From: Cryptomeria japonica
Lineage: Eukaryota > Streptophyta > Pinopsida > Cupressales > Cupressaceae
Direction of reading: 5' to 3'
Length of the DNA stretch: 62,000 bases
NCBI RefSeq assembly: GCF_030272615.1
Contig: NC_081411.1
Coordinates: 836,494,136-836,556,135, forward strand
Both the position numbers and the translations under genes were made by a program. Below, one piece after another: positions 10,985 to 23,206 of the stretch. The notes under the pieces were generated by a model. The model made no database searches. It was given only the letters and a program-made list of their open reading frames with translations, and had not been told where the DNA came from. The number at the start of each line of letters is the position of its first letter. The first letter of the stretch is position 1.

Positions 10985-12517
10985 CTAAGTCTCTACCAAT
11001 GAGGTTATAACCCCAAGCTTCTCTCTGAGATATTCAAAAATTTCTTTAGGCAAAGGCTTAGTAAAGATTTCTACAATCTGCTCTTTAGTATTCACATAAA
11101 CCAATCTCACTTCTTTTGCTTCAACATTCTCTTTCAAAAAATTGTATTTGATAGAAACATGTTTAGTTTCAGAGTGAAATACTGGATTCTTAGATATATC
11201 AATTGCTATTGAATTATCACAATAGATGATTATAGGTTCTTTGCATTTTACCTTTATGTCCTTCAACATTTGCTTAATCCATAATACCCGAGTACAATAA
11301 GTTGTTGCTGCAGCATATTCTGATTCTGTTGTTGATAATAATGTACAACTTTGTTTCTTGCTCAACCAAGAAATCAATCTGCTACCAAGAAAGAATACCC
11401 TATCAGTGGTGCTCTTTCTGTCATCTACATCTCCTACCCAATTAGCATCGGTGTATGCACATAAATCAAAATTTTCATCTTTAAGATACCATAAACCAAG
11501 ATTTGTTGTGCCTTGTAAATACCGGAAAATCCTTTTCACTGCTGATTCATGATTCTCTTTAGGATTACTTTGAAATCTTGAAACAATACACACTGCATTC
11601 ATTATATAAGGTCTTGTTTGTATCAAATATAGTAAACCTCCAATCATAGATTTGTATCTTGTCAGATTAACAAGAGTTGAATCATCCTTCAATCATAGTT
11701 TATTAGTTGTAGTCATAGGAGTACTTAATGGTTTAGAGTTTTCCATACCAAATTTCTTCAGTAATTCCTTTAAGTAATTTGATTGACATAAGAATATACC
11801 TTTATTAGTTTGTGAAATTTGCAATCCTAAAAATAATTTTATCTCCCCAATCATAGACATTTCAAATTCTTCCTGCATCTTATTAGAAAAGTCTTTACAC
11901 AATCCTTCTTCTCCTCAAAAAATGATGTCATCAACAAAAAATTCAATAACCAAGATATCTTCATTAGTCACTTTGAAATATAAGTTGTTGTCAGCATTAC
12001 CTTGAGTGTAACCAAGATTCAAAAGATATTTGTCTAATCTAGCATACCAAGCTCTACAAGCTTGCTTCAATCCATATAAAGCTTTCCTTAATCTACAAAC
12101 CATATCTTTATCTTTAGGCTATTCAATGTAAACTTCTCCAAGATTGTTATTCAGAAATGCACATTTTGCATCCATTTGATATATTTTATAATTCTTGTCT
12201 ATTGTAAATGCAAGAAATAGCCCGACTGCATCAATTATAGCTACCGATGCAAAGGTTTCATTGTAATCAATTCCCTCTTTCTGTGAATATCCTTTGCACA
12301 CTAATCTTTCTTTGTTTTTTATTACCTTACCATCTTCATCAAATTTTTTTCTAATTACCTCTTTAGTTCCAATTACATTTTTATTTTTAGGTCGGGGAAA
12401 CAATGTCCATGTATTTTTCTTTTCAATTTGTTGCAATTCATCTTCCATAGCTTTAATCCAATGTTTATCTTCACATGCCTCAATAACAAATGTTGGTTCA
12501 ATTTGAGAAATCAAACA
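10985..12517 (-). pseudogene. Copia-A RT and RNase H region
   Basis: The minus strand encodes the copia reverse transcriptase and RNase H. In order are an EPTFVIEAC-type RT start near 12500, the KARLVCKGYSQ-like region (here KERLVCKGYSQ), the polymerase site with FVDD near 11930, GLQISQ and the PLSTPM region, then RNase H with DANWVGDVDD, TESEYAA and YCDN motifs. The final 235-codon block (10985-11692) is still open. Breaks occur near 11693, 11905 and 12115. The FVDD in place of the more common YVDD is also present in Copia-B, so it is probably a family trait. The N-terminal boundary at 12517 is the insertion point of Copia-C; the frame continues at 18045 and beyond. Confidence 0.9.
12513..12517. 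repeat. Target-site duplication of Copia-C, left copy
   Basis: AAACA here is repeated at 18045-18049. The Copia-A reading frame runs through the site when the insertion is ignored. Confidence 0.85.
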
Positions 12518-14029
12518 TATTAGCATATGTGTAGAGTATGATGACATGATGACATTGTATGTTGTCATTGATGTCAATATGCTAAGGAGTGAACCGGTTT
12601 ATTGAAGTTAAGCAATTGGTGAACTAGTTTATTGAAGTTAAGCAACTGGCAAAGAGAACCAGTATAATGTTGTGAACCAGTATATGTGAAAAAGGTGAAG
12701 CGGTATGTTTATCCAAGTGAACTGGTATATTGAAAGGGGAACTGATATATGGAATGTTTTCTATCAAGGTTTAATATGTTATGACTACCAGTTGGGAGTC
12801 TCAGCTTCAGGGTTTCCGGTTGAAGTGTTTTGAGCCTGTGTGATTTGACTGATGACATTGTGTGATGAGTTAGCATTGTAATGGAGACTAGATCATGTTG
12901 CCACATCAGCCTCATGCACGTGAAGGATCTTGCATGAAGGAGATTGATCCTATCTACCTCGAGAATGTGCATAGTCTCTATAAATGGTGGAGAATGTGTG
13001 ATGGGTTATCACCTCCATGAAGTGGTGAAGAACAAACGATGGAGAATGTCTTGAGATCTATTCAGGACCGTTGTATTCAATGAAAAGTGTTTAATGGTCA
13101 GGATTGAACCGACTAAATTTCTCAATCTAAATGTTTAGGGTTTAGGGTTTATGCTACCAACCTATTTGTTACCTATAAGGTCGATGTTGTGTTTTCATGT
13201 TGAACTTGTTGAAAAATGTTGTGTGTGTATCTAAGTGCAGAGATACGTGACTCTTGCCAGACCAGTTAAGAGAATTGATACCTGCAGAGTGTGCGTGTAG
13301 AAAAAAGGAATTAAAGTGGATCTGCATTGGTATTGAGTGCTATTACCAGATCATTGTAAAACCTGTTGATCTCTAACCACTTCAATAGTTGGAAAATCCC
13401 CTAATGGGGTACTTTAACCAGCTTGTTGTAAATCCTTTAATAGGGTGACTCAAAGCCATTGAGTTCATAAAATCCTCTAACAAGGTAACCTTTGACAAGG
13501 TTTAACCCTTAACCGGGTGATCCCTAACAAGATCGGTTCCTAATAGAACCTATTGTAATATTCTTTAACCAGACTAGGCTCATAACAGAGCAGACTTCTT
13601 AAGAGTTCAAAAATAGCTTGTGGGTATTCATCCCCACCATGGTTTTTCCCAGTTGGGTTTCCATGTGAAAAATATGTGTGTCATGTGTGATGCCTTTTTC
13701 ATGTGATGTTTTGTTATTTTCTGTTAAGTGGTGAATCATGTTGATCTAGTAAATTATTGTATCTCTGATGATAAATTATGTATTTATGCATAAGGATAAA
13801 GTGGAAATGAGGGAGTAGGTTGTATGGAAAGTTAAGTGTTGCTAGTTTATGTCTTTCACAATCACATTGTTTTTAACTGGTAGTAATCTAGTTTAGATAG
13901 GTGTAGGTGATTGCCAGTCAAGTTCACTGTTTGCAGTCAAACTGGTTCAAGAAAAGTTTTTGTGTCTGTATTGATTCACCCCCCCTCTTAGTACCGGTTT
14001 GGTACCCACTGTTCATCATTGAGTTATTA
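12518..14029 (+). mobile_element. Copia-C 5' LTR
   Basis: A 1512-bp LTR that matches 16514-18044. The start has decayed from the expected TG to TATTAGCATATG, and the end GAGTTATTA has decayed from the GAGTTATCA kept in the 3' LTR. It holds a TATA box at 12978-12985, the CCACCATGGTTTTTCCC box near 13636 and a C-run ending near 13986. Confidence 0.9.
12976..12987 (+). promoter_or_regulatory. TATA box of the Copia-C 5' LTR
   Basis: TCTCTATAAATG precedes the leader. In the 3' LTR the same place (near 16964) reads CTCTAAAAACG, so the box is destroyed there. Confidence 0.6.
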
Positions 14030-14030
14030 A

Positions 14031-14043
14031 TTAGTATCAAAGC
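14031..14043 (+). promoter_or_regulatory. Copia-C primer-binding site (degenerate)
   Basis: TTAGTATCAAAGC lies directly after the 5' LTR and is a decayed form of TGGTATCAGAGC, the plant copia site complementary to initiator tRNA-Met. Confidence 0.75.
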
Positions 14044-14100
14044 ATCCTCCAGGTCCTTTGTGTTATAAGCTTAACCGCTTGAGGAAAAGATCCTATTCTA

Positions 14101-15060
14101 ATGATGAAGAGGGAAGGTCCAAAGTTCAATAGAGATAACTTTAAGATATGGAAGGACAAAATGAAGATATACATCAGAAGCATGGGTGCTCAACACTAGA
14201 CCTATGTTGAGAATACTTATGTTATTCCTATCGGTACTCTCACCAATGATCAAAAGAGAGAGATCCAGGAGAATGGGCAAGTCATGGAATCCCTAATCAG
14301 TAGTTTATTCGACATTGAGTTTATTGATGTCCAGGATAAAGAGAATCCCAAATAAGTATGGGATACTCTTGAGAATATCTATGGCGGTGATGAGCATGTG
14401 AAACAAGATAAGGAAGAAAGCCTTAGGGGAAAGTTTGAACGACATGTAGATGGTTGAAGGAGAGACCATTCAACAATATGGAATAAGAATCAAAACTGTT
14501 GTTGGAGACATCAAGAGTGCTGGAGGAAAAATTGATGATTCCACTGTTGTTAGCAAAGTATTGAGGTCCTTATTACGAGTCTATGCAATAAGGGTTGTTG
14601 ATATTTAGGAGTTGAGGTCAATAGACAAGACTAAGGTATCCCTAGACTCCATCATTGTAAAGTTGATAGCCTATGAGCTAAATAGTTTTGATAGCAGTAT
14701 TCAGAAGACTGAATCAGCTTTTAAAGCATCTGCTGCACCATCTAGAAAAGGAAAATAAGCAAGCACTAGTAGTGAACCAAGACAGAGAAGATAAATGGAT
14801 GATCAGGAGATCTTGATGGAATTTGAAGCTCTTCTTGCCAAGAGACTTCCTAAGGGAACTGGTAAATACAGAGGTAAGCTCCCTTTGAAATGCTTTTCTT
14901 GTAACCAGATAGGACACATTGTTGTAAACTATCCTAATGGTGATAGCAAGGACAAACTGGAAAACTTCAAGAAGTTCAAAGGAGGAAACCAGAGAAACTG
15001 TTTTATAGCAGTTGATGAAGGTGTCACTGATGAGGAATCATAAGATGAAGAAAATGAAGA
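14101..15060 (+). pseudogene. Copia-C gag
   Basis: The frame starts at ATG 14101 with a gag-like FNRDNFKIWKDKM stretch, has stops from 14198 on, a frameshift near 14450 and a clean 82-codon segment from 14795. That segment contains the nucleocapsid knuckle near 14892, CFSCNQIGHIVVNY, in which the last cysteine of the CX2CX4HX4C pattern is replaced by tyrosine. Copia-A has the same replacement. The family function is RNA packaging; this copy cannot make the protein. Confidence 0.8.
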
Positions 15061-15064
15061 TATT

Positions 15065-15427
15065 ATGTTTGTTGCAGTCAAGGAAGATGTGTTAGATAAG
15101 AACGCCCTTGTCTCCCACTTTGATAATTCCAATGAGTGGATTATTGACAGTGGATGTTCTCACCATATGACTGGTGACCAGAGAAAGTTTCTATCTCTAG
15201 AAGAGTATGATGGTGGTGTGGTTCATTTTGGTAATAATGCACCATGTATGGTCAAAGGCAGAGGGTCTATCTCTCTAAATGGAAAGAGAAGTGTTGACAA
15301 TGTGTATTGGGTGGAAGGCCTCAGACACAACCTTTTGAGTGTTGCCCAGATGAATGATAGTGGACTCACTCTAGAATTCAAAAATGGAGTGTGCAAAATC
15401 AAAGGAAAGAATAGTGAAGGAGGTATT
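15065..15427 (+). pseudogene. Copia-C protease, ending at a deletion junction
   Basis: A 121-codon open block encodes the copia aspartic protease with the active site DSGCSHHMTGD near 15147 and the downstream LRHNLLSVAQ motif. It runs without a stop to 15427, where the frame has already crossed the deletion into RT sequence. The deletion of integrase and the RT core lies just before this point. Confidence 0.85.
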
Positions 15428-16307
15428 TGAGATGTCACTCATAGGGGAGATTAAATTCTTCATTGGACTACAGATTCAACAAATGAAAGATGGAATCTTT
15501 ATCACTCAGTCAAAGTATGTCAAAGAGGTGTTGAAGACCTTTGGCATGGAAGACAACAAATCGGTTGGTACACCAATGGTGACTGGTTGTAAACTATCAA
15601 AAGAGGATGACTCAGTGTTGGTAAATGAGAAGGATTACTAATCAATGATTGGTAAGTTGCATTATGTAGTGCATAGCAGACTGGACATTGCACATGCAGT
15701 GGGCATTACCACTCAGTTCCAGAAAATACCAAGAGAATCTCACTTGGTAGAAGTCAAGCGAATTCTTAGATATCTGAAGGGAACTATTGACTATGGATTA
15801 TGGTATCCATACAATAATGATTTCAACCTGAGAGTGTTCACAGATGCTGATTGGGTTGGTAATGTGGATGACCGAAAGAGAACAACCAGTGGTGCATTCT
15901 TTGTCAGTGGTAGACTGGTCTCATAGATGAGTAAAAAGTAGAGTTGTATCTCTCAGTCTACAACAAAAGTGGAGTATGTTGCAGCTTTTATGAACTAGAC
16001 CCAGACTATTTGGATGAAGCATGTATGGAATGGCTTCAAAATTCCTGTATCTGAACTGGTAAGCATATTTTGTGACAATAAAAGTGCAATTAACATCTCC
16101 AAGAATCCGGTTTTACATGCTAGAACCAAGCACTTTGAACTCAAGTATCATTTCTTGAGGGAAAACGTTTAAAACAAAGAGTTTGTATTGGAACATGTTT
16201 CCAGTAAGGAGCAGTTAGTAGACATATTCACCAAGCCTCTACCGAATGCTACATTTACCTATTTGAGAGGTGAATTAGGGGTGTTGCCCCTTCAAGAGGT
16301 AAACTAA
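15419..16307 (+). pseudogene. Copia-C C-terminal RT and RNase H
   Basis: The segment encodes the copia MSLIGEIKFFIGLQIQQ block, the KLHYVVHSRLDIAHAVG block and the RNase H with TDADWVGNVDD, then decays with several stops (15639, 15927, 15938, 15998, 16169), ending in a TKPLP block and a final TAA at 16305. The catalytic RT motif is not present because it lay in the deleted part. Confidence 0.88.
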
Positions 16308-16500
16308 AGGTTTGTGCTCCACATCAGTCAGATCTTACTTTGATATATTTTATTAGGATTGATGTGTTGAAGGATGCTACTCCTCAAGGGGAGCAACATA
16401 GTGGAATAGGGAAGCTCGTGCATCCACTTTGGCATTGTTGTCAATGGGGGAGAAGATTTGATGAAAAAAGAGAGATATCTTTGTATATTACCATCAATGC
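16308..16500 (+). other. Copia-C 3' untranslated region
   Basis: Non-coding. It has the GGCATTGTTGTCAATGGGGGAGA wording typical before copia polypurine tracts here, in effect a second purine-rich copy near 16446. Confidence 0.5.
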
Positions 16501-16513
16501 AAAAGGGGGAGAT
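16501..16513 (+). promoter_or_regulatory. Copia-C polypurine tract
   Basis: AAAAGGGGGAGAT directly precedes the 3' LTR. Confidence 0.85.
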
Positions 16514-18044
16514 TTTTCGCATATGTGGAGGGTATGATGACATTGTATGTTGTCATTGATGTCAATATGCTAAGGAGTGAACTAGTTTATTGAAGTTAAG
16601 CAACTGGTGAACTGGTTTATTGAAGTTAAGCAACTGGCAAAGAGAATCAGTATAATGTTGTGAACTAGTATATGTACAAAAGGTGAAGTGGTATGTTTAT
16701 CCAAGTGAACTGGTATATTGAAAGGTGAACCAGAATATGGAATGTTTTCTATCAAGGTTTAATAAGGTATGACTACTGGTTGGGAGTCTCAGCTTCAGGT
16801 TTTCTGGTTGAAGTGTTTCGAGCCTGTGTGATTCAACTGATGACATTGTGTGATGAGTTAGCATTGTAATGAAGATTAGATCATGTTTCCACGTCAACCT
16901 CGTGTGTGTGAAGGATCTTGCATGAAAGAGATTGATCCTATCTACCTTGGGAATGTGCGTAGTCTCTAAAAACGGTGGAGAACATGTGATGGGTTATCGC
17001 CTCCATGAAGTGGTGAAGAAAAAAAAATGGAGAATGTCTTGAGATCTGTTTAGGACCGTTGTATTCAATTCAAAGTGTTCAATGATTAGGATTGAGCTAA
17101 CTGAATTGCTCAACCTGAATGTTTAGGGTTTAGGGTTTATGCTACTAACCTATTTGTTACCTATAAGGTCGATGTTGTGTTTTCATGTTGAACTTGTTGG
17201 AAAATGTTGTGTGTGTATCTAAGTGTAGAGATACGTGATTCTTACCAGACTAGTTAAGAGAATTGATACCTGTAGAGTGTGTGTGCAAAAGAAAGGAATT
17301 AAAGCATATATGCATTGGCATTGAGTGCTATTACCAGATCATTGTAATACCTGTTGATCTCTAGCCACTTCAACACTTGGAAAATCCCTTAATAGGTAGC
17401 TTTAACTAGCTTGTTGTAAATCCTTTAACAGGGTGACTCAAAGCCATTGAGTTCATAAAATCCTCTAACAAGGTAACCTTTAATAGGGTTTAACCCTTAA
17501 CTGGGTATTCTAGCCATCCCTTAACTAGGTGATCCCTAACAGGATCGGTTCCTAACAGAACCTGTTGTAATAGTCTTTAACCAGACTAGGCTCCTAACAG
17601 AGCAGACTTCTAAAGAGTTCAAAAATAGCTTGTGGGTATTCATCCCCACCATGGTTTTTCCTAGTTGGGTTTCCACATGAAAAATATGTGTGTCATGTGT
17701 GATGCCTTTTTCATGTGATGTTTTGTTATTTTTTGTTAAGTGGTGAATCATGTTGATCTAGTAAATTATTGTATCTTTGATGATAGATTATCTTTTTATG
17801 CATAAGGATAAATTGGAAATGAGGGAGTAGGTTGTATGGAAAGCTAAGTGTTGCCGGTTTATGTCTTTCATAGTCACATTGTGTTTAACCGGTAGTAATT
17901 TGGTTTAGACTGGTGTTAGTGATTTCCAGTCAAGTTCACTGTTTGTAGTCAAACCAGTTCAGGAAAAGTATTTGTGTTTGTATTGATTCACCCCCCCCCC
18001 TCTCAGTACTGGTTTGGTACTCACTGTTCATCATTGAGTTATCA
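16514..18044 (+). mobile_element. Copia-C 3' LTR
   Basis: A 1531-bp LTR matching 12518-14029 and ending in GAGTTATCA. The following AAACA (18045-18049) is the right target duplication. Confidence 0.9.
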
Positions 18045-18049
18045 AAACA

Positions 18050-19480
18050 TACCTCTTCATTTTCTAGTCTTCCTCTTGTCATAACTCCTTGATACTTGTT
18101 CCCTATTATCTAACTTTCAGAGTGATTCAGTCTTACATAACTGGGTGTGTTCACTTGTTGTTGTTCTTTAGTCACTATGGAATTCTTTGATGATGTTGGT
18201 GTGAATGGATCAACATTTTGTACCAGTGCACTCTGTATAGGTTCATTTTTGATTATCTCAATTGCCGGTTCAGAATCCATAGACCTTGAATTTCTTCTAA
18301 AGTACTCATCTATCTTCACATTTGCACTCTCAATAATTTTTTGCAATCTTTTATGGAAACATCTATATGATTTTCTCTTAGAGGAATAACCAAGAAATAT
18401 TCCTTAATCACTTCTAGGGTCAAATTTACCAATATACTCATCTCTCCTAATGTAACATTTGCTTCCAAATATTCTAAAGTACTTAAGAGTAGGAATATTA
18501 CCAAACCTTAATACATGGGATGTCTTACTGGTTTTACCTTTGATGTGAACTCTGTTGAAAGTGTAAACCGGTGTATTCACTGCTTCTCTCCAATAAACAT
18601 TAGGTAGATTTTCTTCTGATATCATGCTTCTAGCTGCATCCAGAATAGTTCTATTCTTCCTTTACACAACTCCATTTTGCTAAGGTTTTTGGGTTGCTGA
18701 TAGTTGTCTTCTAATCCCATTCACTTCATAGAATGTATTGAACTCCTTAGATGTAAATTCACCTCCTTGATCTGATCTTTAACATTTTATTTTCTTACCG
18801 GTTTCATTCTCTACAATTGCCTTGAATAATTTGAATTTCCCAAAAGCTTCTGATTTCTCCCTGAGAAAAGTAACCCAACATATTCTAGAATAATCAACAA
18901 TAATTAACATAAAGTAGCTATCTCCCTGTAGACTTCTTGTTCTTTCTGGACCACATAAGTATGTTTAAATTAAATCAAGAATATCATTGGTTTCCTCAAA
19001 AATACTCTTAAAATTTGTTTTAACTTGCTTTCCCATTTGACATTCCTTACATGCCAGATTATGAGGTTTAATAATCTTAGGTAAATCCCTTACTTCCTTA
19101 GATGAACTAATCTTTACAATGCAATCAAAATTCACATGACAGAGTCCTTTATGCCATAACCAATTTCATCAATATGTGCAATCAAGCATGTCTTTTCATT
19201 ATCATTCAAATGAAAGATATTACCTCTAGTCTGATTACTGGTTGCAATCTCCAAACCAGTACTATTCATGATTTTTCATTTACCATTCTTGAATTGTAAC
19301 CGAAATCATTTTTCAACTAATTGACCAACACTCAAAAGATTATGCTTCAAACCTTCAACAAAATAGATATTGTCAGTATTGTGCTTACCATCAAAAGATA
19401 TAGTACCTTTTCCTCTGATCAAACAAGCTTTGTCATCTCCAAATCTTACTAGACCTTCATTGTATTCCTAAAAAGATAAG
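18050..19480 (-). pseudogene. Copia-A integrase and the linker to RT
   Basis: On the minus strand, from high to low coordinate, come a decayed pre-integrase region, the DDE core with RSDQGGEF near 18770 and the NGVVERKNRT site near 18665 where the catalytic Glu codon is now TAA, then the WREAVNTPVYTFNRV block and the GKFDPRSD block. A Ser/Asn-rich linker (18110-18346) ends in a YVRLNHSES motif that joins directly to the RT start on the far side of Copia-C. The first catalytic Asp region near 18955 is also damaged. Many stops are present. Confidence 0.85.
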
Positions 19481-20642
19481 AATTTACTTTTATCACCAGT
19501 CATATGATGTGAACATCCAGAATCTATAATCCATTCAACCTTTTCTTCAATTTTAGCTGCCAGGGTCTGCTCCACCAATGGAAATGTAGTTGTCGGTTGA
19601 TCTTCTGTTATTGCAACAAAATCCCATCCATTGTCTCCCAGTTCTTCATCAGAATCATTAGTAACTCCTTCATCATCATAGTATCATGATTTGTCTCTAT
19701 TCTTCATAAATTTGTATCTCTAATATTCAGGGTTAGGCTTATATGTTCTTTTAGCTTCTTCTCTCAATCTTGCATGTCTATCGGGATATCTAGATGCCAT
19801 ATGACCAACTTTATTGCAGTTAAAACATTTAAATGGTGCTTTTCCTTCCTACTTACTTCCAATAGGACCTTTAGGTATTTTCCTTGCAAATAGTGCTTCA
19901 ATCTCTTCCATTTCTTCATTTTCCTTCCTCATCTCTTCAAGTTCTCTTGCATAAAGTGCTTTCCAATCATATTTATCAGTTGATGATGAAGATGCTTTGA
20001 AGGCTAAATCTGTTTTAATTATAGCAAGAGGACCAAACTCCTCAAGCTCAAATGTTGTAAGTTTTCCAACCAAGGTATATCTAGATACTGATGTATTTGG
20101 CATAGTTCTTAACTCATTAATAGAAGTTACTTTTACTTTTTTATGCTGGTGGCCATGCTCTTAAAACTTTAGAAACAATTTCATCTTCACTTAAGGAACT
20201 TCCACAACATTGTATTCCCAAAACAATTTCATTAACCCTTTCCATAAAAGCAAAAATTATTTCATCTTCTTCCATTTTTTAGATTTTCATACTTGACCTA
20301 GAAGCATTCCAGTTTTGCAATTTTGACAGTGTTATCTTCTTCATTCAGTGTTTCCAATTTATCCCAAATAGATTTAGTAGTAGATCAGTCTGATAATCCC
20401 ATGATTTGCTGATCTGACAAGTCACTCGAAAGTGCTTCTCTTGCTTTGCAATCATTCTCTTGATCCTTAGCCAATGTAGGTGGATTAGGTTGACTCTGTG
20501 TAGGACCAACATAGCCATTCTATGTAACATCCCATATGTATTTTCTAATGCAATTCAAATGTGTCTCCATTCTGATCTTCCATATACCATAGTTAGTTCC
20601 ATCAAGTTTTAGGTTGTCCTTCTTGAAATAGTTTGTTGCCAT
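19481..20642 (-). pseudogene. Copia-A gag and protease
   Basis: The gag frame starts at the minus-strand ATG 20642-20640, just after the primer-binding site, with a YFKKDNLKLDGTNYGIWK-type start. It contains several stops, an 84-codon open part (19849-20103) and a knuckle CFNCNKVGHMASRY near 19825 whose last Cys is Tyr. Downstream, the protease active site DSGCSHHMTGD lies near 19497-19530. Gag would build the virus-like particle; the protease would cut the polyprotein. Both are broken. Confidence 0.85.
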
Positions 20643-20685
20643 AGAATCTCCTCAAGTTGTTAAACTTCTACAAAATGAGGACTTA

Positions 20686-20697
20686 GCTCTAATACCA
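20686..20697 (-). promoter_or_regulatory. Copia-A primer-binding site
   Basis: TGGTATTAGAGC on the minus strand, one change from the plant copia consensus complementary to initiator tRNA-Met, two bases from the LTR end at 20700. Confidence 0.88.
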
Positions 20698-20699
20698 AT

Positions 20700-21741
20700 T
20701 GTTAGGACCTAGAGGCAACTGAGAGGGGGGGGTGAATCAGATGTTAAATAATTTCAACCCAAATATAACTTAATCAAACTTGATACTTAATACCAGTAAA
20801 CCAAACTTATTGTCAGTTAACAAATTAATAGTTAATATCAATACCCATGAAACTTAATGCACGAAACAGAAAGAGAAACAACATCCACAATACATAACAC
20901 ATAGACTTGTATGTGGAAATCCTATAAGGGGAAAGACCACGATGGGAAGCCTTACCCACAATTAGATGATACTATTGCAGATTGTATGTGTTTACAAATG
21001 GAGTCTGCACATGTAGAAAGGCCAGCTTCCTAGAGCTCACTTCTCAAACACAAGATGAGAGTAACACTAACTACAATTGGATGATAAAATCCAATGATAA
21101 TGTATTGCTCAAAGTAGCATCTTCAATGCTAGATTCAATACCAGTTTTTCTCTGATAATCTCCTTCAAACCTTCATTGAATCTTCAAATGATGTCTGCGT
21201 GAGTAGCTCTTCTTATATTCACATATACCGAATATCACAATCTTACCATACCATATTAAATTACATTACATAATCTCACAAATGATATACCTAAGACCAA
21301 ATGTGTAGGTCATCTCACTAAGAATATTACAATCAATTACAAATAAGTCAAGATGCGATGCATCATGTTGGCTCAATGTAAGTACAACAATAACAAATCA
21401 ATTAATCATCTCCATAATGTGTCATGCTGATATGGAATAGATAATGCATGCCAGTCCATAACCTAGACCAATTTGTCGGTAAACAAATATGTCAGGCTGA
21501 TTAGATGAATAATCAAATCACAAAAACCAAGTGTCCAAACCATGTCTTCAACATAACCAAGTGATCTCTAGATGATAACAAGTCATCCTTAGTGTCAGTG
21601 AACAATATAACTTATCGTTAAACCAAATACTAGTGACTATGGATGTCACTGAACTTGCCGGTGAACATAACCAAAGATCTCCTGAAGTATAAGTGTTCAC
21701 ATCAATGACAAAACCAATGCAACATATCCATAATACAAAAA
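20700..21741 (-). mobile_element. Copia-A 5' LTR
   Basis: A 1042-bp LTR matching 9536-10608. The outer end has decayed from ACCAACA to ACAAAAA. The right target duplication AACAT follows at 21742-21746. Confidence 0.88.
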
Positions 21742-21746
21742 AACAT

Positions 21747-22850
21747 AACCACAAAAGGATTCACCACTTGACACAATATTTTTGATGTGGAAACCCAAAT
21801 GGGAAAAACCATGGCGAGATGAATACTCACAAGTATTCTAAACTCTTCTGAAGTTTGCCCTGTTAGGAGCCTATCCTATTAAAGCTTTACATAAGTCTTG
21901 TTAAGACCAGATCTTGTTAGGGACCACCCGGTTAAGGGATTGACTATAATGCCCTATTAGAAGCAATATCGTGTTAGGAGTAACCTCAGTAGAGGATTTG
22001 GAATCCAAGATAATGGACCACTTGGTTAGAGGATTTGAATAATACTAAGCTTGTTAGAGTTTAACCGGTTAAGGGATTTGACTATTGTAATTGTTAGAAA
22101 ACAATAGGGATTTTCTGATCTATTTGAATAGCACTACACTTGCTTGTTTATATCCTTTTCATTCTCCTATTTGTCTTTACACATATTGTAGATAGATCTC
22201 CTAGTTTAGCAATCACACTCTCTTACTCTCAACCATAAATTGCCAACACTTCAACAAAACAACTCATCTACCTTATAAACAAAACAATAGGTCGGTAACA
22301 CATTACAAACCTAAACATCTCATAGAGATTACAAACAAATCAGTTCGAGTATGACCATTGGATTACATAACAATCACTACACATCATTCAAGACAACCTC
22401 GATCGCTCCTTGATCAATGCTTCATCGAACACTATAACTCATCATGCGATTTCCATTACATGCAATGAACTCGCTCATTCCCAAGATAAAAAAACTGTTA
22501 TCTCTACGTGCCAAAAAACCTCTTGACACTCTTCTCATACAACATGCATACGTGTCATAATCATTACCACTCACCATTATATCATAAACCAATACAACCA
22601 ATTCACCAAGCTCCATTAGTTAGGGTTTAGCATACCAATAGGTAGGGTTTACTGGTTGATCTCACTTGTTCTCTATTAATACCGATTTCCTTCACAAGCT
22701 CACTTAACAGGTACAATTCCCTTTACTATCTCTTCCTACCGGTTACAAAACCATATTATAATAATATTATTACAATATCATTACTGGTTATGATTGACAT
22801 CAATGACAACATAACATTTCAGTAATGCAATCTTCATGCAAATTCCAACA
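21747..22850 (-). mobile_element. Copia-B 3' LTR, proximal segment
   Basis: The continuation of 9196-9535 after Copia-A. It matches the solo LTR-B from about 4740 onward, with the GTGGAAACCC and GGGAAAAACCA blocks near 21787, and ends TTCCAACA directly beside a polypurine tract. Confidence 0.85.
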
Positions 22851-22864
22851 ATCTCCCCCTTTGG
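22851..22864 (-). promoter_or_regulatory. Copia-B polypurine tract
   Basis: On the minus strand it reads CAAAGGGGGAGAT, directly next to the LTR. A second copy, CAAAGGGGGAGAA, lies near 23033. Confidence 0.8.
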
Positions 22865-23206
22865 CATTGATGGCAATACAAGTATCAACACCCTTGATTG
22901 TTATGATTGTGAATAGGAATCCTAGTTTACATTTTACCATTCAAGTAAGTCTCCATGTCTTTAGCTAGTAACTAGCTATAGATCTATTGTTTGTCACTCA
23001 TATAGATCATCCCCCCAATCATATAGTTATTCTCCCCCTTTGAAAACAATGCCAAAGAGAAAGTAAAACATGCAATGTCAAACTTCACTATTCGGCATCA
23101 TCAACCTGCAACTTGATGCTCCCCTTGTGGAATAACTTCCACTCTACACCAATCTTGTTGTAAAACTCTACAAGTAGCTCTAGGACTGATGTATTCTACA
23201 TCATGC
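22865..23206 (-). other. Copia-B 3' untranslated region
   Basis: A non-coding stretch between the end of RNase H and the polypurine tract; nothing else is seen. Confidence 0.5.

Larger units (their letters stand above)
12518..18044 (+). mobile_element. Copia-C, internally deleted Ty1/copia element nested in Copia-A
   Basis: Two LTRs of about 1.5 kb, a primer-binding site, partial gag, protease, a fused C-terminal RT/RNase H part and a polypurine tract are in order on the plus strand. The perfect target duplication AAACA lies at both ends. The whole integrase and the N-terminal and catalytic parts of RT are missing, the result of one deletion near 15410-15425. The LTRs differ from each other mainly by C/T and G/A changes, so the insertion is not recent. 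Confidence 0.92.
9536..21741 (-). mobile_element. Copia-A, complete but decayed Ty1/copia element
   Basis: This is a full element on the minus strand: 5' LTR 20700-21741, primer-binding site 20686-20697, gag from 20642, protease near 19500, integrase, RT and RNase H down to 10985, polypurine tract and 3' LTR. The gene order protease-integrase-RT-RNase H identifies Ty1/copia. The perfect 5-bp target duplication AACAT flanks it within LTR-B. A second complete-LTR element, Copia-C, is inserted between its integrase and RT regions at 12518-18044. The net length without that insertion is about 6.7 kb. Many stops and frameshifts make it non-functional. Confidence 0.92.
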
